From NCBI GenBank assembly GCA_019454045.1, contig SKCR01038871.1:124001-188000 (forward strand): a DNA stretch of 64,000 nt. Reading direction: 5' to 3'. The position numbers were made by a program, and so were the translations under genes. Position 1 is the first letter of the stretch; the number at the start of each line of letters is the position of its first letter. The notes beneath the pieces are model-generated. The model was not told the DNA's origin. It saw nothing but the letters and a program-made list of their open reading frames with translations, and did not search any database. Shown here one piece after another: positions 53,800-64,000 of this stretch. This DNA comes from Zanthoxylum bungeanum (lineage: Eukaryota > Streptophyta > Magnoliopsida > Sapindales > Rutaceae).

Positions 53800-56690
53800 A
53801 ATTACTTTTCGTTCAGAATTCTGATTCGATATTTTAATTTATTATTATTAAATTATAAAATTAAAATAAAGAAACATATTATAATATCTCATTACAAAAA
53901 AAAAAATATGGCACTTAATCTCTACAATTAATTTTTTGATTATTAAATTATAAAATTAAAATATCTTTACAATTAATTTTTTTAAATAAAAAACCTATTA
54001 CAATAAAATACATATTATAATTTTATAAGAAATGAAATATAATAAGAAAACATATTATATTATCCAATTATAATTAAAAAACTATTAAAATATAAATTTA
54101 AATTAATAAATCAATTAAATAAGAACCATAATATAACAAGAAAACATATTATACTATTCAATTAAATATTGAAAAATATCACAGATAATCCAACAAAGTA
54201 TGTATATAAATAATTAATATTTAATTTATTATTAAATTATAAAATTAAAATAAAGAAACCTATTATAAAAAGAAAACATATTATAATCTCTCATTACAAA
54301 CAAAAATATACGTGACACATAATTTTTATAATTAATCTATACAATTAATTTTTTATTATTAAATTATAAAATTAAAATATATTTACTATTGTTTTTTTAA
54401 ATAAAAATATATATTATTATTTTATACGAATTGTATTATAATAATAAAACATATTATATTATCCAATTATAATTAAAAAAACACAATTAAATTATAAATT
54501 TAAATTAATAAATCTATTAAATAAGAACTCTATTACAACAAGAAACCATATTATACTATCTGATTAATTTTTTAATAATATAACAAAATATATATATATA
54601 TATATATTTTAAAGCTTTTTAACAACGTCACATGACATCTAATCTCTACAATTAATATTTTTATTACCAATTATAATAAAAATATATAGTATAATCTTGT
54701 ATTAAAATAAAAAATTTACGTGACACCCAATTTCTATAATTAATAATATTATTATTGAATTATAAAATCAAAATAATAAAATATTAAAATAAAAGCATAT
54801 TACAATATAAAACTATAATCTTCTATTAAAATAAGAAACTTAAATAGTAGCAGCCCACTAAACCTAGACAATTTTTTAGATTTCGGGTTTATTGTTATTT
54901 GTTATTTTATTTTAAATTATTTTTTATAAGTTTTTGTATGTCATGATTTTTTTTTATTATCTACTGTATTTTAGAATGCAGACTCTAACTATTATCTCTT
55001 ATATAGTGTAAGTAAATCAATATATAATAAAAAACATAATTTTCAATACATCGAAATGTTTTTTTTTTTTTTTTTAATCTTTTAGTGGGATCCGGACAAG
55101 GTCCGGACCTGATTCTCACATACACACGTGGCGGCTCACTATTAAATTATATTAAATAATAAAACTATTATAATAAGAATACATTAAATTGTAAAATTAA
55201 AATATCTCTAAAATTACTTTTATTATTAAAAAATTAAAAGTAGAAACCTATAATAAAAAAACACAATCTCCAATTAAAATAAAAACTTATTAATTTAATA
55301 CGTACCACCTAATATCTACAATAATTTTTTTATTTATTAAATTATAAAATTAAAATATCTCTAAAATTAATTTCTTATTTTAAAATTATAAAATTAAAAT
55401 AAGAAAATTATTGCGATATAAAATAGAATCTCATATTTATTATTAAATTATAATATTAAATTATCTTTATAATTTTTTATTATTAAATTATATAATTAAA
55501 TTAAGAAACCTATTACAATATAAAAATATAATATCCGATTAAAATAAGAAACCTATTATAATTTAATTAATAATAATAAATAAGAAACCTATTATAAAAT
55601 AAAAACATAATGTCTTATTAAAATATAAAACCTATTAATTAATATGTGACAACCAATATCTAAAATTAAATTTTTATTATAAAATTATAAAATTAAAAAA
55701 TATATAAAATTATTTTTTAGTTTAAAATTATAAAATTAAAATAAGAAATATATTACAATATAAAAATAAAATCTCATATTTATTATTAAATTATAATATT
55801 AAATTATCTTTATAATTTTTTATTATTAAATTATATAATTAAATTAAGAAACCTATTACAATATAAAAATATAATATCCGATTAAAATAAGAAACCTATT
55901 ATAATTTAATTAATAATAATAAATAAGAAACCTATTATAAAATAAAAACATAATGTCTTATTAAAATATAAAACCTATTAATTAATATGTGACAACCAAT
56001 ATCTAAAATTAAATTTTTATTATAAAATTATAAAATTAAAATATCTCTAAAATTAATTTCTTATTTTAAAATTATAAAATTAAAAAATATATAAAATTAT
56101 TTTTTAGTTTAAAATTATAAAATTAAAATAAGAAATATATTACAATATAAAAATAAAATCTCATATTTATTATTAAATTATAAAATTAAAATATCTCTAT
56201 AATTATTTATTATAAAATTAAAATAAGAAACATATTACGATATAAAAACATAACCTCCTATTAAAATAAGAAACATATTCATTTATTTAATTAATAATGT
56301 AATTTCTTATTATTGAATTATAAAAAATAAGTCTCATTAACAAAAAAAACATATATGATACCTAATCTCTATAATTAAATTTTTTTATTACATATTATAT
56401 ATAAAAATATATTGTAATCTCCTATAAAAAAAAACATACGTGACACATAATCTCTACAATTAATTTTTTACTAGTAACTTATAATAATGTTATATTAAAA
56501 TAAGAGACATAAATAACAGTCGTTCATAAAAATTAGACAATTTTTTTTGTTGGGTCTATTGTTATTTGTTAGTTTACCTTTAAATTATTTATATAAGTTT
56601 TTTCATGAATTTTTTTATTATTTGTTTCGCTTCATGATGCAAACTCTGATTATTAACTCTTACACAATGTCAATATTTCAATTTCGATAA
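53800..56690. repeat. Extremely AT-rich higher-order repeat array
   Basis: Recurrent units AAGAAACCTATTA, TATTAAATTATAAAATTAAAA and ACGTGACACMTAATCTCTACA alternate through the block. A 270-bp segment at about 55427-55697 recurs almost exactly at 55770-56040 (offset 343), and its start again at 56161 (offset 387). A larger block (AGACAATTTTTT, TATTGTTATTTGTTA, TTATATAAGTTTTT, GCAGACTCT, TTAACTCTTA) occurs at 54838-55015 and 56500-56675, giving a higher-order period of about 1.66 kb. Non-coding; a scaffold-attachment or satellite-like role is speculation. Confidence 0.75.
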
Positions 56691-57238
56691 AAAAAGTAAG
56701 CTTAAATTGAATAAATTTCATTGGAATTCACCTGAAAAAATATTAAATGTTTTAAAAGTTATTTATAAGTATGAATATGTTTTCAAATAAGAGAGTAAGA
56801 CGAGAGATAAACTATAATGTGAATTGGAAACACTGTTTGAGAATTGATAGACAAACAGACAAAACATAAATATTAAGTGTAAGTAAATCAATTGTCTAAT
56901 TTAAATTATAAAACCAATTATATTCAGATCATTTATAAGATTAATACCTAAAATCTTATTAAGATTTTTGTTATGATATAAAATTATAATAAAAAATATG
57001 TTTTAATCTGTATAAAGTACGGACTCTATACTAATTTATATATTAATAACAAGATTACTGCAATTGTTCCAAAGTGAAAGATTGTATTTACAGTTTTATG
57101 AACAACAATAATATTCTTACAACACTTGATACAATATTTTGTACAATCAAATATAATTGAAAAAATATATATATATTTTTAATTACATTTGGTTGTATAA
57201 AAAAGAAGTGATACATCCACAAATTTTTTTACCGAAAG

Positions 57239-57302
57239 TAAATACATCTCTCTCACTATAACTACAGTGATCGCTGTAGCTACAGTGAGAGATGTGTATT
57301 TA
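57239..57302. other. 64-bp near-perfect palindrome
   Basis: Arms 57239-57270 and 57271-57302 match in inverted orientation at 27 of 32 positions with no loop; the centre is GTGATCGCTG. The arms contain ACTACAGTGA and TCTCTCAC. It could form a cruciform in DNA or a long hairpin if transcribed. Confidence 0.75.
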
Positions 57303-57692
57303 TTGTAAGTAAAAGTGTTTATATGTCTATGAATTAGCGATAATGTTGGTATAAAAAAATAATTTTATGTTCTTATAATTTAATTTTATGAAAATATAAA
57401 TTAATATAAATTATATATTTAAAATAGCGTTTAAATACTGATATGTACGGAAATTTATAAGCTATCAAAATTGACACATCCCCAATATCATTTTGTAAGT
57501 GGCGCCAGATCAAATCACCTACATCACATCAAATTCTCACGTTGATTGCAATTCCTCTCCATTTTCCTTTCATTTTGAAACCAAAAAGAAAATCATCAAT
57601 ATGGCTTGATGAGAGGTTCAGATTTAGTGATCCATGAAACGATCTAGCAACGCATCACATGTTATCGCCACTGTACGATAGAAACTCATGAA
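57303..57692. other. Intergenic DNA between the palindrome and the MITE
   Basis: AT-rich to 57480, then more mixed sequence (57490-57690). No ORF or repeat recognised. Confidence 0.4.
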
Positions 57693-57700
57693 CTGTCGCT

Positions 57701-58212
57701 TAGGGGTAGCAAAACGAATCAACGAATCGAATTTATATCGAATCCTAAATGAATCGAATCAAAATATGATGAATTCGTATTCGATTCGTTTATTAAACTA
57801 ATCGAATACGAATATTCGTTTATTCGTTTAGTCAATGATATTATTTAATAAAATAATTTACCACACTTGATTTACATTAATGCTTTATAAATATATACAT
57901 ATGAAATATGTAATTAATATATTTACTAAAAATACATCACCAAATATTGAAAATATTATTTTTTTATATGATAATTAGCTATAATTTCTCGAATTTTAAT
58001 TGAAAATTAATAAGAACTAGTAAATAAAAATAATAAAACTAATCCTAAACGAATAAACGAATCAATGAGCTTAAATTCGTATTCAATTCGTTTAATAAAC
58101 GAATCGAATCGAATTGACCCATTTAACGAATCCATTTTTTCAAACCCGTATTCGCTTTAAAACGAATCGAATCGAACGAATAAACGAATCCTGACCCAAA
58201 TTGCCACCAATA
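57701..58212. mobile_element. hAT-type MITE with ACGAATC end repeats, copy 2
   Basis: Same family and orientation as 18158-18714: start TAGGGGTAGCAA, end TTGCCACCAATA, TSDs ctgtcgct (57693-57700) and ctatcgct (58213-58220), 7 of 8. Slightly shorter (512 bp), with the right TIR eroded. The conserved AT-rich core (TTTACTAAAAATA near 57920) matches copy 1. Confidence 0.85.
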
Positions 58213-58220
58213 CTATCGCT

Positions 58221-58818
58221 TATACTCATCACAAGCTATGGTTAATATCAGAGAATTTTACCTTTCTTGAATCGGCTGGTTTAGCGGCGATTTGCAGAAT
58301 TTCTAAAAAACCACACAGTGAATTTGGATTTGGTACGTATATAAATTTTATATCAGACTTTTTTTATAATGTAATATTAAATAAATATTTATATATAATT
58401 AAATTTTAATTTTTTTTATTAATAATATCTACGTGACTGAATTTTCCAAATATTAAATACAATTCAAGAATTTGATATACTGTTAAATTAAATTGTGTTG
58501 ATTTTTTTATAATCTATTACCAAATATACATTTATAATAAATTATAATTAAAATTTATTTATATATAAATTTTTATCCAAGTAAAATTTAGTTGAGCATC
58601 AAATTCAAATCCACATATAAGCTAAGCTTATGGCACAAGAGTGGGGGCCTCTTTGGACATTCATTAATTTCACAGGGGCAAATCCGTCAAACAAAACCTC
58701 ATCCTCAGTCAGATTAACCGGTAATAACCATTGAGATATTATATTATTATTATTATTAATTAAACACAGAGAAACAAAAATAAAAATAATTATTTTCATT
58801 TATTTTTTTAAAAAAAGT
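58221..58818. other. Upstream region of the FPP gene
   Basis: Intergenic, AT-rich; the minus ORF 58605-58799 (64 aa) has no domain. The last few hundred bases probably contain the FPP promoter; no specific cis-element is claimed. Confidence 0.4.
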
Positions 58819-58826
58819 ATTTAAAA
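58819..58826 (+). promoter_or_regulatory. Candidate TATA box of the FPP gene
   Basis: TATTTAAA followed, about 40 bases on, by a C/A-rich and CT-rich leader (58860-58975, with CCACCACC and TCTCATCTCATC repeats) typical of plant 5' UTRs. The start of transcription is inferred. Confidence 0.4.
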
Positions 58827-59095
58827 GGTAATGGCTTTGGAGCTTTTATTTTGCAACGTCCACACACCAACTATTTATCCACAACCACCACCACCACCGC
58901 CTCCTCCGCCGTAGCAACAACCTCATCTCTCATTTGTTTCTCTTTTAATCACTCTCATCTCATCTCATCTATTACAGAAACATAAAAACGTCGCCGTTTC
59001 ATTACCTGTAAATGCATTTGCCACTCTAACTGTGTTTTACTCCATTTCCGTACATTTTTTAATATATATTTTTTCAGGAAGCTACATTACTGCTG

Positions 59096-59403
59096 GTACG
59101 TGTAATTATCGCCAATAATCATCTTCATAATTTTTTTTTTTTTTTTTTTGTCATTTAGTTTTCTATTTTCAGTTACTGTGTTTTTCTTTTTCTCTCCTTT
59201 TTTTTTTTTTTTCCCACTCATTGAAAACAGACTCTGTTTTTTACTTTAATACTATTTTGCTTTCAAGTTTCAACAAGCTTTGAATTTTGGCTCATCTCAT
59301 TTTGTCGGTGTGGTTTTGTATCTGTTCTTAAGACAGTTTTGGCCATTTACCCTTAACATTTTGAAAATCTTCTGTTCATAATCTTGATTTTGCAAAATTT
59401 ACA
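59096..59403 (+). other. Probable 5'-UTR intron of the FPP gene
   Basis: Donor GTACGT after CTGCTG at 59096, a long T-rich body (poly-T at 59130-59149 and 59199-59212), and acceptor TTTACAG at 59397-59403, seven bases before the ATG. CTTCAG ending at 59410 is an alternative acceptor. Leader introns are frequent in plant genes; only cDNA can confirm this one. Confidence 0.55.
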
Positions 59404-59410
59404 GCTTCAG

Positions 59411-62400
59411 ATGGACCGTCGGAGTTGGCCGTGGAAGAAAAAATCATCATCTGAAAAGGCTGAGAAGGCAGCAGCTGCTGCATTGGACTCTGCTGCTGCT
59501 GCTGTTGCTGTTGCTTCAGCTTCCGCTGGATCTCAAGCCGAGCAGGTATAGCAATTGATTGATATTTTAGTGATTCAATTTTTACGCGATTCGAATATCT
59601 GTTTGCATATGAATTATATTTGTTCTTTCATTGCTTATTCAAAGCTGTGATTGAACTTGGGGCTTTCAAGAGTCTTTTCTGTGTATCGATTAAGTTTTGC
59701 GATTTGGTTAATTAAACTAATTTGCTTATTGAGTGAAAAATTAAGCCATTTAGCTCATCAGGGCAGGAAGTTCTCTGAATGGGAATCTGTATATGAGGAA
59801 AATGTTCCTTCTTGATTTAGTTAGTTTAATGGCAGGACAATTACAAAAAGCCAAAATATGTTCAAATTTCGGTGGAATCATATTCACATCTGACTGGTCT
59901 GGAGGATCGAGTAAAGATATATGAGGAACAAGTTCAGGCTCTGGAGGAACAGATTGAAGAATTGAATGAGAAGTTGTCAGCAGCAAATTCAGAGATCACT
60001 ACTAAGGAGGGCATGGTGAAACAACACACCAAGGTTGCTGAAGAAGCTGTCTCGGGTAAGCTAGTCATCCCTGCGAAAAATTATGATCAGAGGCTTTTCA
60101 ATTCCTCTTCCAATGTTCTGAAATGAAACCACCTTTGTTTTGCAGGTTGGGAAAAGGCTGAAGCAGAAGCATTGGCATTGAAAAATCATTTAGAAACTGT
60201 GACACTTTCGAAACTCACTGCTGAAGATCGAGCAGCACATTTGGATGGTGCTCTTAAAGAGTGCATGTGGCAGATACGAAATCTGAAGGAAGAACATGAG
60301 CAGAAATTGCAAGATGTTGTTCTGACCAAAACTAAGCAATGTGACAAAATGAGGCTTGAGTTTGAAGCGAAGATGGCAAACTTTGAGCAAGAACTCCTTA
60401 GGTCTGCAGCTGAAAATGCTGCACTTTCGAGGTCTTTGCATGAGCGTTCTAACATGGTAATCGAGATAAGTGAACAAAAATCACAAGCTGAGGCTGAAAT
60501 TGAACATCTGAAGGGCAATGTTGAACAATGTGAACGGGAAATCAATTCAGCCAAGTATGAGCTCCACATTGTTTCCAAAGAGCTAGAAATTCGTAATGAA
60601 GAAAAGAACATGAGCATGAGGTCTGCAGAAGCAGCCAACAAGCAGCATATGGAGGGTGTCAAGAAGATAGCTAAGCTAGAAGCAGAGTGCCAAAGGTTAC
60701 GTGGTCTTGTGCGGAAGAAGTTGCCTGGTCCAGCTGCTCTTGCACAGATGAAGATGGAGGTAGAATGTTTAGGCAGAGACTATGGAGATACCAGGCTAAG
60801 GAGGTCCCCTGTTAAGTCAACTAGCCCACAGTTATCCCCCGTGTCTGAGTTTTCACTAGACAATGTACAGAAATTCCAAAAGGAGACCGAGTTTCTCACA
60901 GAACGGTTATTCGTAATGGAAGAAGAAACAAAGATGCTGAAAGAAGCTTTGGCAAACCGTAATAGTGAATTGCTGGATTCAAGGAGTCTGTGTGCTCAGA
61001 CAGTTAACAAGCTTCAAAGTTTGGAAGCACAAATGCAAACCATCACTCAACAGAAAAGTCCATCTAAGTCTATGGTTCAGATTGCTGCTGAAGGGTATAC
61101 AACTCAAAATGCTAGCAATCCCCCTAGCTTGACCTCGATATCCGAAGATGAAAATGATGACAAGGTAAGCTGTGCTGACGACTCTTGGGCAACAACATTG
61201 ATCTCTGAGCTCTCCCAGATCAAGAAGGAAAAGAATGTCGAGAAGTCGAAGAAATCTGAAACGACAAAGCATCTGGGGCTTATGGATGACTTTCTTGAGA
61301 TGGAGAAGTTGGCTTGTTTATCAAATGATACAAATTCAAATGAAGCAATCACGGTATCTGACAGTTCAAACAACAAGATATCTGAAGTCATGAACAATGG
61401 CGCTTCTGGAGGGGTCACTTCTGGTGAAGATCTCCGGTTTGGACGGCAGGGGGATATGAATCCATCGGTAGATCAGTTATCTTCTAAAATGGAATTGTCT
61501 GTTGTCATTCCTGAAGCTGATGCAGGCCAACTTCAACTAATGAAGCTTCGATCAAGAATCTCTATGCTTCTCGAGTCCATCTCCAAAGATGCCGATATGG
61601 GAAAAATAGTGGAGGATATTAAACGTGTTGTGGAGGATGAACATGTTACTCTGCATCAGCACTCTGCAAGTTGTGAATCTGAAGTAAAATGTTCTGATGT
61701 CTCATGCAACACAGAGGCTTATCCTGGAGTTGCCGGTTTAAATACAGAGAAGAAAATCGATTTGATCGTACATATTATAACCCAAGAATTGGTGGCTGCC
61801 ATTACTCAAATTCATGACTTTGTATTATCTCTGGGTAAAGAAGCAATGGCGGTGAATGACACAACCAATGAAAATGGAATCAGCCAAATGATTGAGGTGT
61901 TCTCTGACTCCTTTAATAAGGTTATAGACAGCAACACAAGTTTGGTTGATTTTGTTTTCGCCCTTTCTCATGTTTTAGCTAAAGCTAGTGAACTCAGAAT
62001 AAATTTTATGGGCTATAAGGACCCTGTAATTGAACCCTTTAGTCCCGATTGCATAGATAAGGTTGCTTTACCAGAGAACAAAGCTATACAGAGAGACACA
62101 CCAGGAGAAAGATACCCAAATGGCTGTGCCCACATTTCTAATCATACTTCAGATCCGGAGGTTCCCTACGATGGTAATATAGTTGCAGGCTATGAATCGA
62201 AAACCACAGCTTGCAAATTCTCATGGGAAGAATTTGAAGAATTGAAATTGGAGAAAGATAACTTGGCAACTGATCTAGCTAGATCTACTGAAAATTTGGA
62301 GATGACGAAGTCTCAGTTACATGAAACTGAGCAGCTACTGGCAGAAGTTAAATCACAACTGGCTTCAGCTCAAAAGTCAAATAGCTTGGCTGAGACACAG

Positions 62401-64000
62401 CTGAAATGTATGGCAGAGTCTTACAGGTCACTTGAAACACGTGCCCAGGAATTAGAGACTGAGATGAACCTTCTGCGAGCAAAAATAGAAAGTTTGGAAA
62501 TTGAGCTTCAAGAGGAAAAGACGAGTCATCATGATGCTTTGGCTAAATGCAAGGAACTTGAGGAGCAATTAGAAAGGTAAGCGTAAAACTTATTTAGATG
62601 TTAGTTGAATTAATTCTTCTAATTTATTCTATACAAAAACTTGGGTTGCATGTCTTCAACTCATAATCCCTTCTTCACTTTTAAGCCAACGTAAATGTCA
62701 ACTAGACACTGCCTGGAAAAGGCCACTTCTCCTTATATGCAGGTTTTTAAAGATAGTAAATCAGCGTGTTTGTACCTATTCCATGGAATTTAGCAAATTG
62801 TCTCTGGGATTAAATATATTGCTAGATGTTATGTTTTAGCATAATGGACAATCTAGAATTAGAACCCTTGATTCCCCCAACTTCAAGGGAAGGGTCTTGG
62901 TTGTGGATTTGCTTGCCCTTTTGGATTAGATTCCATTTTCTCAATATTCAGTTAGGTCTAATGACTCATAATTATAGGGCTGCTCTGCGTACATCCATTT
63001 TAACCGTCTTGATTTGTTTGAATATATGGTCGGTCTACCTTGAGGAGTTGTTATCCTTGGCAATTGGTAGCTTTACACCATTTTCTCACAACTTACTGCT
63101 GAATTTATGCATTCATATAATTTTTGGAATTACTTCTTGCTTTATCCAGCTTTGATTTTGACTCTAATTCCTGCAATTTTGATTATTACTTTTAGGAACG
63201 AGAAATGTGCTGTTTGTTCCTCAGAGGTTGATGATGACAAGATCAAACAGGTGAGACTGTTCTCTAATTATGTTTCTTTAAATGCGGTTTTTCCCGTGTT
63301 GGACTTACCTTCTGTATCATTACATCCATTAGCGAATGAAAATACAAATCCTCACAAACAATGCATAAGATAGGGGTGCTTGCTGTTGTAGAAAATGAAA
63401 TCTGTTGATAGAGCTTAAAGGGCCTACGTGATAGAAAGCAACCACATGCAGGTGTTTAGCAATTTCATTGACTGGAGGACTGGGTTCAAGTTTCTCTTGA
63501 CAGAAACATGCCCTCTAATTTGGACACGGTGAACCTTATACCAGATATTTAAACAGTATAATCATTAGCATTGTTGTTTTTGGATGCATACATATTATAA
63601 AAACTTAGATGTGTAGTGAAACCCCTGAGTTCTTGTTTTATTTTTGTTGTCACTTGTTCTGATGTTTCGATTTGGCTCACAGGAGACGGAGTTGGCTGCC
63701 GCAGCAGAGAAGCTAGCTGAGTGTCAAGAAACTATATTTCTTCTAGGCAAGCAGTTGAAATCTTTTCGTCCACAATCGGAGGTTACAGGATCTCCATACA
63801 GTGAGAGGAGTCGAAAGGGTGAAGGATTCCCTGAAGAACCTGCTACGACTAGTATCATGAAGTTACAAGACTTTGATCACGCCGAAATGGACACAGCTAC
63901 TTCTGCCAATGCGCCTAGAGCAGGTGCCGAGTCTCCTCAGTATTTGTATACCTCTCCATGTAGCCCGTCTGAGAATGAAGCAAGCATCAACAAATCACCA
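59411..64000 (+). CDS. FPP: Filament-like plant protein (FPP), long coiled-coil protein; 3' end outside the window
   Basis: Five coding exons: 59411-59545, 59836-60055, 60146-62576, 63196-63250 and 63683-beyond 64000. All introns are GT-AG and phases agree (0, 1, 0 counted from codon starts, with split glycine at 60055/60146 and split arginine at 62576/63196). The 1053 residues visible start MDRRSWPWKKKSSSEKAEKA, a conserved FPP N-terminus, then an Ala-rich stretch. Coiled coils cover about residues 60-265, 295-355 and 740-860; KLPGPAALAQMK in exon 3 and EKLAECQETIFLLGKQLKS in exon 5 are family signatures. Length and order resemble Arabidopsis FPP4/FPP6 (about 980-1050 aa), so only a short C-terminus is probably missing. 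FPPs are plant-specific and were found as partners of the WPP protein MAF1; cellular role is little known. No lesion seen. The antisense ORF 60186-60662 and the intronic ORFs 62826-63373 are shadows. Confidence 0.94.

Noticed and set aside
60186..60662. 158-aa antisense ORF
   Set aside because: It is the complement of FPP exon 3, whose codon pattern and splice sites strongly support the plus strand.
62826..63373. Plus-strand ORFs of 109 and 88 aa
   Set aside because: They lie mostly in the introns between FPP exons 3, 4 and 5; splice sites and reading phase support the intron interpretation.

Overview
This is a nuclear segment of a flowering plant, most likely a eudicot (possibly an asterid; that is only an impression). 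It is AT-rich, has long non-coding stretches, GT-AG introns, and plant-specific genes and transposons. Only two host genes are supported. One is an intronless SAUR (small auxin-up RNA) gene at 26881-27333 (+). The other is a five-coding-exon filament-like plant protein (FPP) gene that starts at 59411 (+) and runs off the right edge. Almost everything else is mobile-element sequence, much of it nested and datable by target-site duplications (TSDs) visible in the sequence.

Region 1-18 kb. A complete 9.8-kb LTR element (179-9979, minus orientation, TSD ctaag, PBS matching tRNA-Arg(ACG), 2.8-kb LTRs) carries only a gag gene and no pol. It lies in what looks like another element's LTR (1-178 and 9985-about 11052), which in turn abuts a broken minus-strand Copia gag (11053-11758) with its PBS and LTR. 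That Copia LTR (11814-15555) is itself split by a 2.4-kb solo LTR (TSD gcttt). The LTR end and its flank were then tandemly duplicated (15165-18075).

Region 18-26 kb. It holds a 557-bp hAT-type MITE, an internally deleted Copia element (19507-22649, TSD ttaat) nested in an unclassified element, and two SINEs with clear TSDs of 12 and 15 bp. The SAUR gene with a TATA box lies at 26.7-27.6 kb.

Region 28-39 kb. A degenerate Tork-like Copia element (28069-35963, minus) has its gag interrupted by a 2.7-kb solo LTR (32063-34788, TSD ctctt) of the same family as the 9.8-kb element. Part of this Copia (gag, PBS, 5' LTR and about 0.7 kb of flank) is tandemly duplicated at 36676-38979. That copy preserves the empty site of the 2.7-kb solo LTR and carries a separate 374-bp solo LTR of its own (TSD aatat).

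Region 39-58 kb is gene-poor. It contains several hAT-like MITEs with 8-bp TSDs, each with its own short motif iterated near the ends, many copies of one tRNA-derived SINE family, a long-TIR fold-back element, a 2.9-kb extremely AT-rich repeat array, a 64-bp palindrome, and a second copy of the 18-kb MITE.

Region 58.8-64 kb is the FPP gene with a probable 5'-UTR intron. I see no gene cluster or defence-like system. The points of interest are the architecture of the gag-only element and its LTR, the MITE end motifs, the SINE family, and the unusually readable order of insertions and duplications.
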